Shown: positions 17,928-26,415 of the stretch, piece after piece | Position numbering within the stretch: position 1 is the stretch's first letter | How the letters are laid out: each line of letters begins with the position of its first letter | DNA from: CAWCGU01 sp963795195 | Lineage (GTDB): Bacteria > Actinomycetota > Thermoleophilia > Solirubrobacterales > 70-9 | Length of the DNA stretch: 64,000 nt | Assembly: GCA_963795195.1 (NCBI GenBank) | Contig: CAWCGU010000006.1 | Span: forward strand, 992,001 to 1,056,000 | Reading direction: 5' to 3' | Made by a program: the position numbers and the translations under genes | The notes under the pieces: generated by a model | What the model was told of the DNA's origin: nothing | Databases searched by the model: none | The model's input: only the letters and a program-made list of their open reading frames with translations

Positions 17928-18945
17928 CTACTCGACGCCGGGGCGCGCCCCCAGCACGGCGTCGACCCAAAGCTGCGGATCACGCGGGTTGACGACCCCG
18001 GTGGGCGTCGTGCGCTTGCTCAGGTCCAGGGTCTCAGGGGCGTCGAGTTCGCGCAGCTTGCCCTCTTCGATCAGGCGTTCGTCGACCGCGCCCATGCGGC
18101 CGCTGAAAATCGTGTGGACCGGTGTGCCCAGAGCCACCGCCTCGCGGTTCATCGTGCCGCCGGCGCTGACGACCAGGTCGGCGTAGGCGATCAGGCTCTG
18201 GGCGTCGATCGCACGCTCGGGGACGACGAGCCTCCGGCCGGCGCGCCTGGCGATCGCCCTTCCCTGCTCGCTCGTGCGCGGGATCACGACTCCGATGGCC
18301 GCTTCGGACGCCTCGATTCGGTCGAGCACGCCGTCGTACAGCTCGTTCCTCGCGTGGTACTCGGAGGTCTCGGGAGGCGGGCGCACGACGACCAGCACCG
18401 CCTCGCTGTCGATGCCAAGCTCGTCGAGCACGGCCGGGTCGGGCGCGAAGTCGGCCAGGTAGTAGTCCTCCTTCAGTCCCGGGTAGAGGAAGAGCCTGCT
18501 CTCGTCGGCCCCGGCTTCGACCAGACGCTCGATCGGAATCGCATCCGGCACCATCACCCGGGCCGCCGCTCCCCAGCTGATCTTCCGCTGGCGGCCGGCG
18601 AACTCGTAGTCCTGCATCTGAACCGTGGGCACGCCGAGCCGCTTGCCGACGACGGCGATGTCGACCGACCCGTGCGCGAGCCCGAGGTCGAAGCCGCGCT
18701 TGCGCGCCCAGCGCCAGAGGCGCGCGCTGCGGCCGAGGAGCGCGGCGCCCTTACCCACGGCACTTGATCCGCCGTGCTCGCCGACAACCGTGTGCTCGAT
18801 CCCGAGTCGCTCGAGGAGACCGACCGTCTGACCGTACTCGCGTGCCGTGACCTCGACCTCGTGGCCGTCCGCCTGCAGCCGCTCGATGACCGGCCGCAGC
18901 ACGATCGGGTGGGCCGCGGCGGTGCAGTCAACCCAGACGCTTCAC
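17928..18945 (-). CDS. DUF354 family (glycosyltransferase-like) protein; +1 frameshift right after the start
   Basis: DUF354 proteins have a GT-B-like fold and are found with surface-sugar genes; their reaction is unknown. The body reads RPVIERLQADGHEVEVTARE, then AHGSVDIAVVGKRLGVPT, LVVSAGGTMNREAVALGTPV and a C-terminal RTTPTGVVNP. The expected N-terminus (MKVWVDCT) is present if one base is dropped near 18941 after GTG AAG at 18945; without that, translation would start at GTG 18902 and lose the first strand. Corrected length is about 338. It lies 41 bp upstream of the WecA-like gene, same strand, which fits a role in polysaccharide synthesis. Confidence 0.75.
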
Positions 18946-18966
18946 GGGCGGATTGTCTCCGCTGGG

Positions 18967-20246
18967 CTAGACGGCGGTGGGGGAAAGCTGCGGGTAGAGC
19001 GGATAGCGCTCCATCAGCGCGCCGGTGCGCTCGCGCAGAGCGTCCCTCTCGGCCTCGAAGCGATCGGAGAGGGCGATCGCGACGACCTCGGCGATTTCTC
19101 GCATGTCGTCCTCGACCAGCCCGCGAGTCGTCAGCGCCGGCGTGCCGATGCGCAGGCCGGACGCCTGCATCGGCGGGCGCGGGTCAAACGGAATCGCGTT
19201 GCGGTTGACCGTCACGCCGACCTCCTCGAGGCGCTCCTCCGCCTCCTTGCCGTCGAGGCCGTCCTGACCGAGGTCGACGAGCACGAGGTGCACGTCGGTG
19301 CCGCCGGTCAGCACGCCGACGCCGTTGGCCTCGAGCGCCTCGCCGAAGGCCTTGGCGTTGGCGATCGTCTGGCGCTGGCGCTGGCGGAAGGACTCGGACT
19401 GCGCGATCCCGAGGGCCACCGCCTTGGCGGCGATGATGTGCATCAGCGGGCCGCCCTGCTGGCCGGGGAAGACGGCGCGGTTGATGTCGGCGCGAGCTCC
19501 TCGCGGCAGAGGATCATGCCGCTGCGCGGGCCACAGAGGGTCTTGTGGATCGTCGTCGTGACGACGTCGGCGTACTCGACCGGGTTGGGGTGCTCGCCGG
19601 CGGCGACGAGGCCGGCGAAGTGGGCCATGTCGACGAACAGGCGGGCGCCGACCGAGTCGGCGATCTCGCGAAAGCGGGCGAAGTCGAGCTGGCGCGGATA
19701 GGCGGACCAGCCGGCGACGATTACCTTCGGCTTGCTTTCCTCCGCGAGCCTGGCGACCTCGTCCATGTCGCAGAGGTAGTCGTCGGGGCTGACTCCGTAG
19801 GCGACGACGTTGTAGAGCTTGCCGGAGACGTTCAGCTTCATCCCGTGGGTCAGGTGACCGCCGTGATCGAGCTTCATGCCCATGATCGTGTCGCCGGGAT
19901 CGATCATCGCCATGTAGGCGGCGTTGTTGGCCTGGGCGCCCGAGTGCGGCTGGACGTTCGCGTGCTCGGCGCCGAAGATCGCCTTGGCGCGGTCGATCGC
20001 GAGCTGCTCGGCGACGTCGACCTCCTCGCAGCCGGCGTAGTAGCGGCGGCCGGGGTAGCCCTCGGCGTACTTGTTGGTCAGCACCGAGCCGGCGGCCTCG
20101 AGCACGGCCTGGGGCACGAAGTTCTCAGAGGCGATCATCTCCAGCGTCGACTGCTGGCGGGCCAGCTCGCGGTCGAGCACCGCGGCGATCTCGGGATCGA
20201 CCTCGGCGAGGGATGCTGTCTGGTAGTCGTCGGGCAGCTCTGTCAA
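18967..20246 (-). CDS. glyA: Serine hydroxymethyltransferase; -1 frameshift near 19491
   Basis: It converts serine and tetrahydrofolate into glycine and 5,10-methylene-THF, using PLP. Recognised by LEMIASENFVPQAVLEA, NKYAEGYPGRRYYAGCE, LDHGGHLTHG and the PLP lysine in TTTIHKTLCGPRSG. After ILCREELA the frame changes, and one base is missing (GCGGCC read as GCGCC near 19491). It then continues as DINRAVFPGQQGGPLMH. Corrected length is about 426. The start is TTG at 20246 with GGAGG five bases upstream. This is the only deletion-type break in the window; the others are insertions. Confidence 0.9.
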
Positions 20247-20323
20247 GTCAACCTCCGCGGAGTCGTCGTCGTACTTTCCTCAGGTTGACAGAACTTACGC
20301 GCAAGGCCGAAATGGGGAGTACC

Positions 20324-21976
20324 ATGGGTTGCGTGGGCAGGGAACCCAACCGCTTCGCGACGCTGACGGCGTGCGCGAGCGCGATTGTTGCGTTTGCGCT
20401 GCCCGCGCTCGCCCTGGCCGACGTCGGGGTGATTCGCCAGGCATCCGCTCCGGGGCCGGAGGCGAACGCCCGGGTCGGTGTCCAAGCGACCGTGGACGCC
20501 TTTCGCACCGACCTCGGCTCTCCCAACAACGGAGCGGTCGTCGACGATCAAGGAGCGGGGCGCCGCGAGATCGACTGGGACGGCGTGCCTGACGCCGACT
20601 CGGCCCCTGGCGCGTTTCCCGCCGACTTTTTCAACGCCGTCAGCGCCCGCGGCGTGCTCTTCAGCGGCGCCCCTCAAATCCGCTTTCAGGTCAGCGCCAA
20701 GGCCGTCAACCCGTTCTTAATCCCGAACGAGTTCGGCCAGCTCAACGCCTTCTACCCGAACGCGTTTTCGACATTCAGCGCCGAACGCCTGTTTACGCCT
20801 CGCGGCTCCAATGTTTTCAATGTGACCTTCGTCGTCGCCGGGACCGACACCCCCGCAGAGGTCGACGGCTTCGGCGCCGTCTTCACCGACGTCGACCTCG
20901 ACGGTCTGACCACGATCGAGTTCTTCGACCGCCTCGGCAACCCCCCGATTGCGATTGATCCGATCAGCCTCAAACAGTCCCCGCTTGCGCGGCGCACCGT
21001 GCTCGCCACGCCCGGCAACGAGGCGCTGTCGTTCCTCGGGGTGACCTTCAAGGAGCCCCCCGCTGAGCTGGCCGCCGCGCTAACCGGCCCGATCGCGCGC
21101 GTACGGATCACGACCGGCAACGGGGTGATCCCGACGAGTGGCGCGGTCCCCGACGACATCACGCAGGCCCCCGGGTCGCCCGACCTGGTCGTCCTCGATG
21201 ACTTCATCTACGGCGAACCGCACGCGCAGCCGGTTCCGGAACTGAGCTTCTCCGCGCCTACCTACCAGGTCACCGAGGACGCCGGGCAGGCGACGATCAC
21301 CGTCCAGCGTGGCGGTGACACCGCGGCCACGGTCGAGGTTGGCGCCTCAGTCAGCGACGGCAGCGCCACGGTAGGCAGCGACTACCACGGCGCCGGGGCG
21401 GTGCTCGAGTTCGCGCCGGGCGAGACCGTCAAGACCTTCACGCTCCCGGTGCTCGCCGACAAGCTGGTTGAGCCGACGGAGACCGTCCACCTCTCCCTGG
21501 GGCCGGCAGTTTCAAACGGGATGCGCAATCCCGGGTTCGGGGCCAACCCGACCGCGACGCTCGAGATCGGCAACGCCGCTGATGGGACCGCACCTGGGCT
21601 CGACCTCGTGCTTTCCAATGCTTCGTTTCGCCGTGGAGGCGGCACGACCCTGAACGTTGTGCTCTCCGAGGACGCAGGCGTCGCCTTCGAGTTCACGAAG
21701 CTGCTGCCCGGGCGCCAGGTTCGCGGCAAGTGCGTGAAGCCGTCTTCACGCAACAAGGCCAGGAAGCGCTGCACCCGGCGCCGCATCGTCAAGTCGGCGG
21801 GCTTCAGCGTCGAGGCCGCCCAGGGGGTCAACCGGATCGCGTTCGATGGTCGCGCCGGCACCAGAGCGCTGTCGCGAGGGCGCTACGAGGTCTCAGCGGT
21901 GGCGAGCGACGCGGCCGGCAACCAGAGCGCAGCCGACACGGCGAAGTTCAAGGTCAGATCGCCTAAGAAGCGCTAG
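20324..21976 (+). CDS. Secreted protein with Calx-beta domain
   Basis: The 550-residue exported protein has a signal peptide (ACASAIVAFALPALALA). Residues roughly 20-290 form a beta-rich region of unknown family (FDRLGNPPIAIDP; VPDDITQAPGSPDLVVLDDF). Then comes a Calx-beta domain (YQVTEDAGQATITVQRGGDT; GSATVGSDYHGAGAVLEFAP; VEPTETVHLSLG). The Arg/Lys-rich C-terminal module (about 100 residues, ending AVASDAAGNQS) resembles Ig-like repeats common in soil actinobacteria. The ATG at 20324 is preferred over 20312 because GGGGAG lies five bases upstream. It runs opposite to its neighbours, divergent from glyA, and overlaps the end of the sua5 gene by 14 bp tail to tail. Probable adhesion or surface function; not recognised further. 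Confidence 0.75.
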   Translation: MGCVGREPNRFATLTACASAIVAFALPALALADVGVIRQASAPGPEANARVGVQATVDAFRTDLGSPNNGAVVDDQGAGRREIDWDGVPDADSAPGAFPADFFNAVSARGVLFSGAPQIRFQVSAKAVNPFLIPNEFGQLNAFYPNAFSTFSAERLFTPRGSNVFNVTFVVAGTDTPAEVDGFGAVFTDVDLDGLTTIEFFDRLGNPPIAIDPISLKQSPLARRTVLATPGNEALSFLGVTFKEPPAELAAALTGPIARVRITTGNGVIPTSGAVPDDITQAPGSPDLVVLDDFIYGEPHAQPVPELSFSAPTYQVTEDAGQATITVQRGGDTAATVEVGASVSDGSATVGSDYHGAGAVLEFAPGETVKTFTLPVLADKLVEPTETVHLSLGPAVSNGMRNPGFGANPTATLEIGNAADGTAPGLDLVLSNASFRRGGGTTLNVVLSEDAGVAFEFTKLLPGRQVRGKCVKPSSRNKARKRCTRRRIVKSAGFSVEAAQGVNRIAFDGRAGTRALSRGRYEVSAVASDAAGNQSAADTAKFKVRSPKKR

Positions 21977-22598
21977 CCAGCAGGGTCTCGACCCCGGCGA
22001 CGGAGATCGCCCCCTCGCGCAGCACCTCCCAGCCCCCATCCCGGTCGAGCCTGCTGAGGTCGATCACAGTCGAGGGGTCGCCGCCAAGCTCACCCCCGTC
22101 GATCGCGAGATCGACGCCTTCGACGAGCGCTGGGTCGAGGTCGGCGAACCGATGCGTGGCCGGCCGGCCGCTGCGGTTGGCGGAGGTTTGAAAGAGCACC
22201 ACCGAGGCGCCCGCCAGCGGGCCCTCGATGAGCCTGATGCCGAGGCGCTCCGGCGTCCCGCGACAGGCAAGCGGATAGCGGCGCTCGCTGTTGTCGACAA
22301 CAACGGTCACGGGGCCGGGCAGCAGGGCGCCGACAGCTGCCCGGGTTCGCGGGCCCATCGGACCGACCAGCTCGCGCAACATCAGCGCTGAGAAGTAGAG
22401 GACGGCCGAGGGCTTACCGTCGTCGCGGCCCTTGAGAGCGTGGATGCGGTCGATGGCGGCGGCGCTGAGGGGATCGCAGGCGAGGCCGTAGAGCCCGTCG
22501 GCGGGAAAGAGGACCACCCCTTCCCCAGTGACGCAGCCTTCGAGCGCGACTCGGGCCCGCTCGGCGCCGTCGCTTTCGATCGACACCAGCTCGCTCAC
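21963..22598 (-). CDS. tsaC: Sua5/YciO/YrdC family, L-threonylcarbamoyladenylate synthase
   Basis: It makes threonylcarbamoyl-AMP from threonine, bicarbonate and ATP for the t6A37 modification of ANN-decoding tRNAs. The YrdC fold is recognised by VLFPADGLYGLACDPL, IDRIHALKGRDDGKP, ALLPGPVTVV, ERLGIRLIE and the SANRSGRPATH motif. The length is 211. GTG at 22598 is the start because it overlaps the prmC stop as GTGA, the expected coupling. The C-terminal Sua5 domain is absent, so this is the short TsaC type. In mycobacteria the equivalent gene (Rv1301) has the same place after prmC. Confidence 0.87.
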   Translation of the reverse strand: MSELVSIESDGAERARVALEGCVTGEGVVLFPADGLYGLACDPLSAAAIDRIHALKGRDDGKPSAVLYFSALMLRELVGPMGPRTRAAVGALLPGPVTVVVDNSERRYPLACRGTPERLGIRLIEGPLAGASVVLFQTSANRSGRPATHRFADLDPALVEGVDLAIDGGELGGDPSTVIDLSRLDRDGGWEVLREGAISVAGVETLLASAS

Positions 22599-23422
22599 GA
22601 CACGCCGACGACCACGCGCTCGATTCCCGCCAGATCGCGCCGGCGCTCCGTGATCCAGAAGCCGGACGCCTTGAGGAGCGCGTCGACCTCCGGGGCCTGA
22701 CCCTCGCCGACCTCGAGCGCGATCGCCTTGCATTCGGGCCGGTTGACGACCAGCCCGCGAATCGCGTCGAGCCCATCGGCTCCGGAGACGAGGGCCTCCC
22801 TTGGCTCGAAGCCCTTGATCTCGGGCTGCAGGGCGCGCCAGTCGCCCTCGGCGACGTAGGGAAGGTTGGCGACGACGAGATCCACCGCACGCTGCCCTTC
22901 GGGCACGGAACCGATCTCGAAGCGAACGCGGTCGGTGAGGCCGAGCCGCCCGGCATTGGCGGCGGCAACCCCCAGCGCCGCCGAGGAGGTGTCGGTGGCC
23001 AGGATCGAAGCCTCTGGCAACTCATCGGCGATGGCGAGCGCGACAGCCCCGGAGCCGGTGCCGACGTCGAGCACGGTGCGGGGACGCAGGCCGAGCGCGA
23101 CCTCGACCAGCAGCTCGGTTTCCGGCCGCGGGATCAGCACGCGCCGGTCCACCTGAAGCTCGATGTGGCGAAAGCCGCGGCGGCCGAGGATGTATGCGAC
23201 GGGCTCTCGCTGCACGCGGCGCCTGACCATGGCGCCAAAGCGCCGCGCTGTGGCCGCGTCCACCCCGGCCTCCGAATCGGCCAACAGCTGCGCCCTTCCC
23301 ACCCCCATCGCCTCGGCCAGCAGCAGCTCGGCGTCAAGCCGCGCGCCGTCCACTCCCGCGGCTTGCAGTGCATCGGTTGCCGCGCTCAACGCCTCGCGGA
23401 TGCTGGCGATGGATTCAGCCAA
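22595..23422 (-). CDS. prmC: Release factor glutamine N5-methyltransferase
   Basis: PrmC methylates the Gln of the GGQ motif of release factors, using SAM. The helical N-terminal domain (LAESIASIREALSAATDALQ) is followed by the Rossmann MTase domain with VLDVGTGSGAVALAIA. The active-site motif is NLPYV where most PrmC have NPPY. The 275-residue length is normal. A TTG at 23422 overlaps the last 8 bases of prfA and gives the family N-terminus; the frame upstream of it lies inside prfA. Directly following its substrate gene prfA is the usual bacterial arrangement. Confidence 0.9.
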   Translation of the reverse strand: MAESIASIREALSAATDALQAAGVDGARLDAELLLAEAMGVGRAQLLADSEAGVDAATARRFGAMVRRRVQREPVAYILGRRGFRHIELQVDRRVLIPRPETELLVEVALGLRPRTVLDVGTGSGAVALAIADELPEASILATDTSSAALGVAAANAGRLGLTDRVRFEIGSVPEGQRAVDLVVANLPYVAEGDWRALQPEIKGFEPREALVSGADGLDAIRGLVVNRPECKAIALEVGEGQAPEVDALLKASGFWITERRRDLAGIERVVVGVS

Positions 23423-24491
23423 GCCCGCCCTCGGCCTGGGCCGCCAGCCGCGCGCGCTTCTCCTCGGCCGAGAGCGCATCCGTGAACTCGCCGAGCTCGC
23501 CCGCAAGGACACCGTCGAGGTTGTGGGAAGTGTGCTTGATGCGGTGGTCGGTGACGCGGCCCTGGGGGAAGTTGTAGGTGCGGATCTTCTCCGAGCGCTC
23601 ACCCGTGCCGACCTGCGCCTTGCGCTCAGCGGCGACCTCGGCCTGCTGCTCGGCGATCGCGCGCTCGAGCAGGCGCGCCCGCAAAACCCGCATCGCCTTG
23701 TCGCGGTTCTGCAGCTGCGACTTCTCGTCCTGCATCGAGACCACGATCCCGGTCGGGACGTGAGTGATGCGAACCGCGGAATCGGTCGTGTTGACCGACT
23801 GGCCGCCGGGGCCGGAGGAGCGGTAGACGTCCACCTGGAGGTCGTTCTGATCGATCTCCACGTCCACCTCCTCGGCCTCGGGAAGCACGGCGACGGTCGC
23901 GGTCGAGGTGTGGATACGGCCCTGGGATTCGGTCTTGGGAACGCGCTGGACACGGTGAGTTCCGCCCTCGTACTTGAAGATCGAGTAGGCGGCGTCGCCC
24001 TTGACGGCGAAGGTCACCTCCTTGAATCCGCCGACCTCGGCGGCAGAGGCCGAGATCGCCTCGGTCGCAAAGCCGCGGGTCTCCGCATAGCGCTGCAGCA
24101 TGTTGTGAAGGTCGCCTGCGAACAGCGCCGCCTCATCCCCCCCGGTCCCGGCGCGGATCTCGACGAGCACGTTCTTGTCGTCGTTTGGGTCGCGCTCGAC
24201 CATCGCCAGGCGGATCCCCTCTTCGAGCGCCTCGATCCGGACCGGCGCATCGGCTACGACCGCCCGCAGCTCGGCGTCCTCGCCGCCCTCGGCGAGCAGC
24301 TCGCGGGCGCCCTCGAGGTCGTCGCGCAGGATCCGGTACTCCTTCGTCAGGGTGTGCGCTGCCTCAAGCGTGCTGTAGGCACGGCCGACCTCGGCGTAGC
24401 GTTCGCGATCCGCGATCACGGCGGGATCCGACATCTGGGCCTCGAGCTCGGCAAAGCGAGCTTCGATCTGTTCGACAAGCTGGTCGATCAT
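23415..24491 (-). CDS. prfA: Peptide chain release factor 1
   Basis: RF1 ends translation at UAA and UAG. The protein has 358 residues. It begins MIDQLVEQIEARFAELE, has RAGTGGDEAALFAGDL, the stop-codon recognition tripeptide P-K-T in RVPKTESQGRIHTST (PxT type, RF1 rather than the SPF of RF2), and the peptidyl-tRNA hydrolysis motif GGQ in SGPGGQSVNTTDS. The ATG at 24491 is chosen on family length; the reading upstream is not conserved. It is coupled to prmC by an 8-bp overlap. Confidence 0.95.
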   Translation of the reverse strand: MIDQLVEQIEARFAELEAQMSDPAVIADRERYAEVGRAYSTLEAAHTLTKEYRILRDDLEGARELLAEGGEDAELRAVVADAPVRIEALEEGIRLAMVERDPNDDKNVLVEIRAGTGGDEAALFAGDLHNMLQRYAETRGFATEAISASAAEVGGFKEVTFAVKGDAAYSIFKYEGGTHRVQRVPKTESQGRIHTSTATVAVLPEAEEVDVEIDQNDLQVDVYRSSGPGGQSVNTTDSAVRITHVPTGIVVSMQDEKSQLQNRDKAMRVLRARLLERAIAEQQAEVAAERKAQVGTGERSEKIRTYNFPQGRVTDHRIKHTSHNLDGVLAGELGEFTDALSAEEKRARLAAQAEGGLG

Positions 24492-24522
24492 GGGAACCCA
24501 GTTTGACGGGCCGCGAACTGGC

Positions 24523-25419
24523 TCAGGCGGATGCCATCCGCCGCTCGATCGATTCCGAGTACGCGGCAGGCCGGTAGGCCAGGATCGGATCGCCGGAGGC
24601 CTCAATACCGTCGGCGAGCTTCCCGGGGTCGAAGACGACCAATCCCTCCTCCTCGGTCGTCTCGGTCAGCTCGATCGTGCCGGCGCTGAGGCGGCGGCGG
24701 TCATCCGGCCACTGCTTGACCGGATCGTCGGGATCGTCGCCGTCGCCGGCCACCTGCACCTCAACCCGATAGCGCACCGGGCCGTTGGCAAGGCGCTGGG
24801 CAATCTCCTCGTGCAGGTAGTCGCGGCCGCGGCTCTTGGCCTCGCTCTGGGAGATTCCGGCGAGCTCCTGCTCGGGGACGAGCGTGTAGCGGACGAAGCT
24901 CTCGCCACCGTCTGCGTCGAGCCAGCGAAAGGCGTGGATCGCGTAGTAGCTGAGGACGGCGAAGCTCGGCGGCGGCTTCAGCACCGGCAGGTTTCGGAGG
25001 CTCTGGATCGCCTCGGGGTGCTTGGCGAGGAAGAAGGGGAATTTCCAGGCCCGAGACGGGCCCGCGGTGTTGGCCTCGACCAGCGCGATGAAGGCGTCGG
25101 GAGTCCGCACCGGGAAGTACTTGGCGGTCTGAGCGACGATGTCGGTCGCGGAGCCGTCCGGGAGCTCGAAGCTGACCGCGAAGCCCCTGATGTCGGGCAC
25201 GTAGTCCGGCACGCCCGGGTCGCCGCCAGCATTGGAGAAGCGTGCGAGGACCGGCACCGTGTTTCCCTGCAGGTGGGCCGATCGCGAGAGCTCTGCCGCC
25301 TCCGGGCTGGCCGTGAAGGTGCCGCGGCAGAGGGTGCCCTTGGCGTGAAGCGCCCGCTTGCCGGGGTGTATCCCGAAACGCCGGTTGACGGCGTCGATCG
25401 CTTCTTTGGCGGAGATCAA
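24523..25419 (-). CDS. Catalase-related heme peroxidase
   Basis: A 298-residue minimal catalase-fold protein. The distal heme pocket is visible as RRFGIHPGKRALHAKGTLCR (catalytic His in ALHAKG) and ARFSNAGGDPGVPDYVPDIRG. The proximal ligand Tyr region is DPILAYRPAAYSESIERR. It lacks the long C-terminal domains of true catalases, so it is of the short SrpA/catalase-related peroxidase group, whose members often use organic peroxides. The start is TTG at 25419. Its start codon lies only 17 bp from the ATG of the divergent RTX gene. It is transcribed toward prfA. Confidence 0.8.
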   Translation of the reverse strand: MISAKEAIDAVNRRFGIHPGKRALHAKGTLCRGTFTASPEAAELSRSAHLQGNTVPVLARFSNAGGDPGVPDYVPDIRGFAVSFELPDGSATDIVAQTAKYFPVRTPDAFIALVEANTAGPSRAWKFPFFLAKHPEAIQSLRNLPVLKPPPSFAVLSYYAIHAFRWLDADGGESFVRYTLVPEQELAGISQSEAKSRGRDYLHEEIAQRLANGPVRYRVEVQVAGDGDDPDDPVKQWPDDRRRLSAGTIELTETTEEEGLVVFDPGKLADGIEASGDPILAYRPAAYSESIERRMASA

Positions 25420-25436
25420 GGTTTAGGGTGGTTGCG

Positions 25437-26144
25437 ATGAGATTGCGCGGCCGCCAGAACCTACTCCCTTACGGCCTTCTCACGGCCGCCATCGTCGCGG
25501 CGGGCCTGCTGGGACCGGGTGTGGGAGGCGCAGCCTCCGGGTGCTTCGGCAAACCGGCGACGATAACGGGGACGCCCGGCAACGACACGATTCAGGGGAC
25601 AGCGGGCGCCGACGTGATCGTCAGCGGTGATGGCGACGACACGATTGCCGCGGGCGACGGCGTCGACAGGGTCTGCTCCGGCGACGGCGATGACACCGTC
25701 GACGCCGGCAACGAGGACGATTTCCTCGACGGCGGCGCGGGCGACGACGAACTGCACGGCTACAACGATGGCGACAAGATCCTCGGCGGCCCCGGCGACG
25801 ACTTCCTGGACGGTCGCCGCGGCGAGGCGGGGGACCAGCTGTTCGGCGGCAGCGGCAACGACCGCCTGATCGGGGGCGAGCTGGCCAACGGCGGCAGCGG
25901 CGACGACAACATCAACGGGACGGGATACACCAACGACGCGAGCGTGGACCGCCTGATCGGCGGCGGCGGCGACGACCGGATCAAGGGCGACGGCACGGGC
26001 CGCGGGGACGACGACATCAGCGCCGGCTCGGGCGACGACAAGGTCCTCGGCGGCAGCGGCGACGACGACATCGACGGCGGCCCGGGCAACGACGACTGCC
26101 GGCAGGGCACCGGCAGCGGGGCCATCACCAACTGCGAGGCCTGA
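25437..26144 (+). CDS. Secreted RTX-repeat calcium-binding protein
   Basis: The 235-residue protein has an N-terminal signal or anchor (LLTAAIVAAGLLGPGVGG) and then almost wholly consists of RTX nonapeptide repeats with the GGxGxDxux pattern: for instance GGAGDDELHG, GGPGDDFLDG, GGSGNDRLIG, GGGGDDRIKG and GGSGDDDIDG. These fold into a calcium-filled parallel beta roll outside the cell. Two Cys near the end (DDCRQ, NCEA) and two near the start may make disulfides. No enzymatic domain and no type I secretion gene adjoin it; the signal peptide implies Sec export. ATG 25437 is chosen over GTG 25428. Function unknown. Confidence 0.8.
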   Translation: MRLRGRQNLLPYGLLTAAIVAAGLLGPGVGGAASGCFGKPATITGTPGNDTIQGTAGADVIVSGDGDDTIAAGDGVDRVCSGDGDDTVDAGNEDDFLDGGAGDDELHGYNDGDKILGGPGDDFLDGRRGEAGDQLFGGSGNDRLIGGELANGGSGDDNINGTGYTNDASVDRLIGGGGDDRIKGDGTGRGDDDISAGSGDDKVLGGSGDDDIDGGPGNDDCRQGTGSGAITNCEA

Positions 26145-26151
26145 AAACAGC

Positions 26152-26361
26152 TCAGTCGCGGTCGCGCTTGGCTGCGCGGCGCTTGAAGCGCTCGACGCGG
26201 CCACCGGTATCCACCAGCTTCTGCTTGCCCGTGTAGAACGGATGGCAAGCAGAGCAGATCTCGACGTGCAGGTCGGCCTTGGTCGAGCGCGTGTAGAACT
26301 CGTTCCCGCAGGCGCAACGCACGTGCGAGAGGACGTATTCAGGGTGGATATCGGTCTTCAT
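26152..26361 (-). CDS. rpmE: 50S ribosomal protein L31 (zinc-binding form)
   Basis: The 69-residue protein begins MKTDIHPEY and has the zinc ribbon Cys16, Cys18, Cys36, Cys39 (C-A-C and CSAC), so it is the C+ paralogue that can store zinc. It has the conserved HPFYTGKQKLVDTGGRVERF end and a Lys/Arg-rich tail. It converges with the RTX gene (7-bp gap). In mycobacteria rpmE directly precedes prfA; here two unrelated genes are inserted. Confidence 0.95.
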   Translation of the reverse strand: MKTDIHPEYVLSHVRCACGNEFYTRSTKADLHVEICSACHPFYTGKQKLVDTGGRVERFKRRAAKRDRD

Positions 26362-26415
26362 GGGTGCCTGTGATGTTAGCTGGCGTGTGCGCGGCTCCAG
26401 CCGCCGATCGCGCCG

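Noticed and set aside
16450..18186. A 578-codon open frame on the plus strand
   Set aside because: It is antisense to the WecA-like gene and rich in Asp, Arg and Gln, the composition of a mirror frame; no family or start signal.
25560..26130. Tandem DNA repeat or CRISPR-like periodicity
   Set aside because: The 27-bp periodicity comes from RTX nonapeptide coding; units are not identical and there are no spacers.
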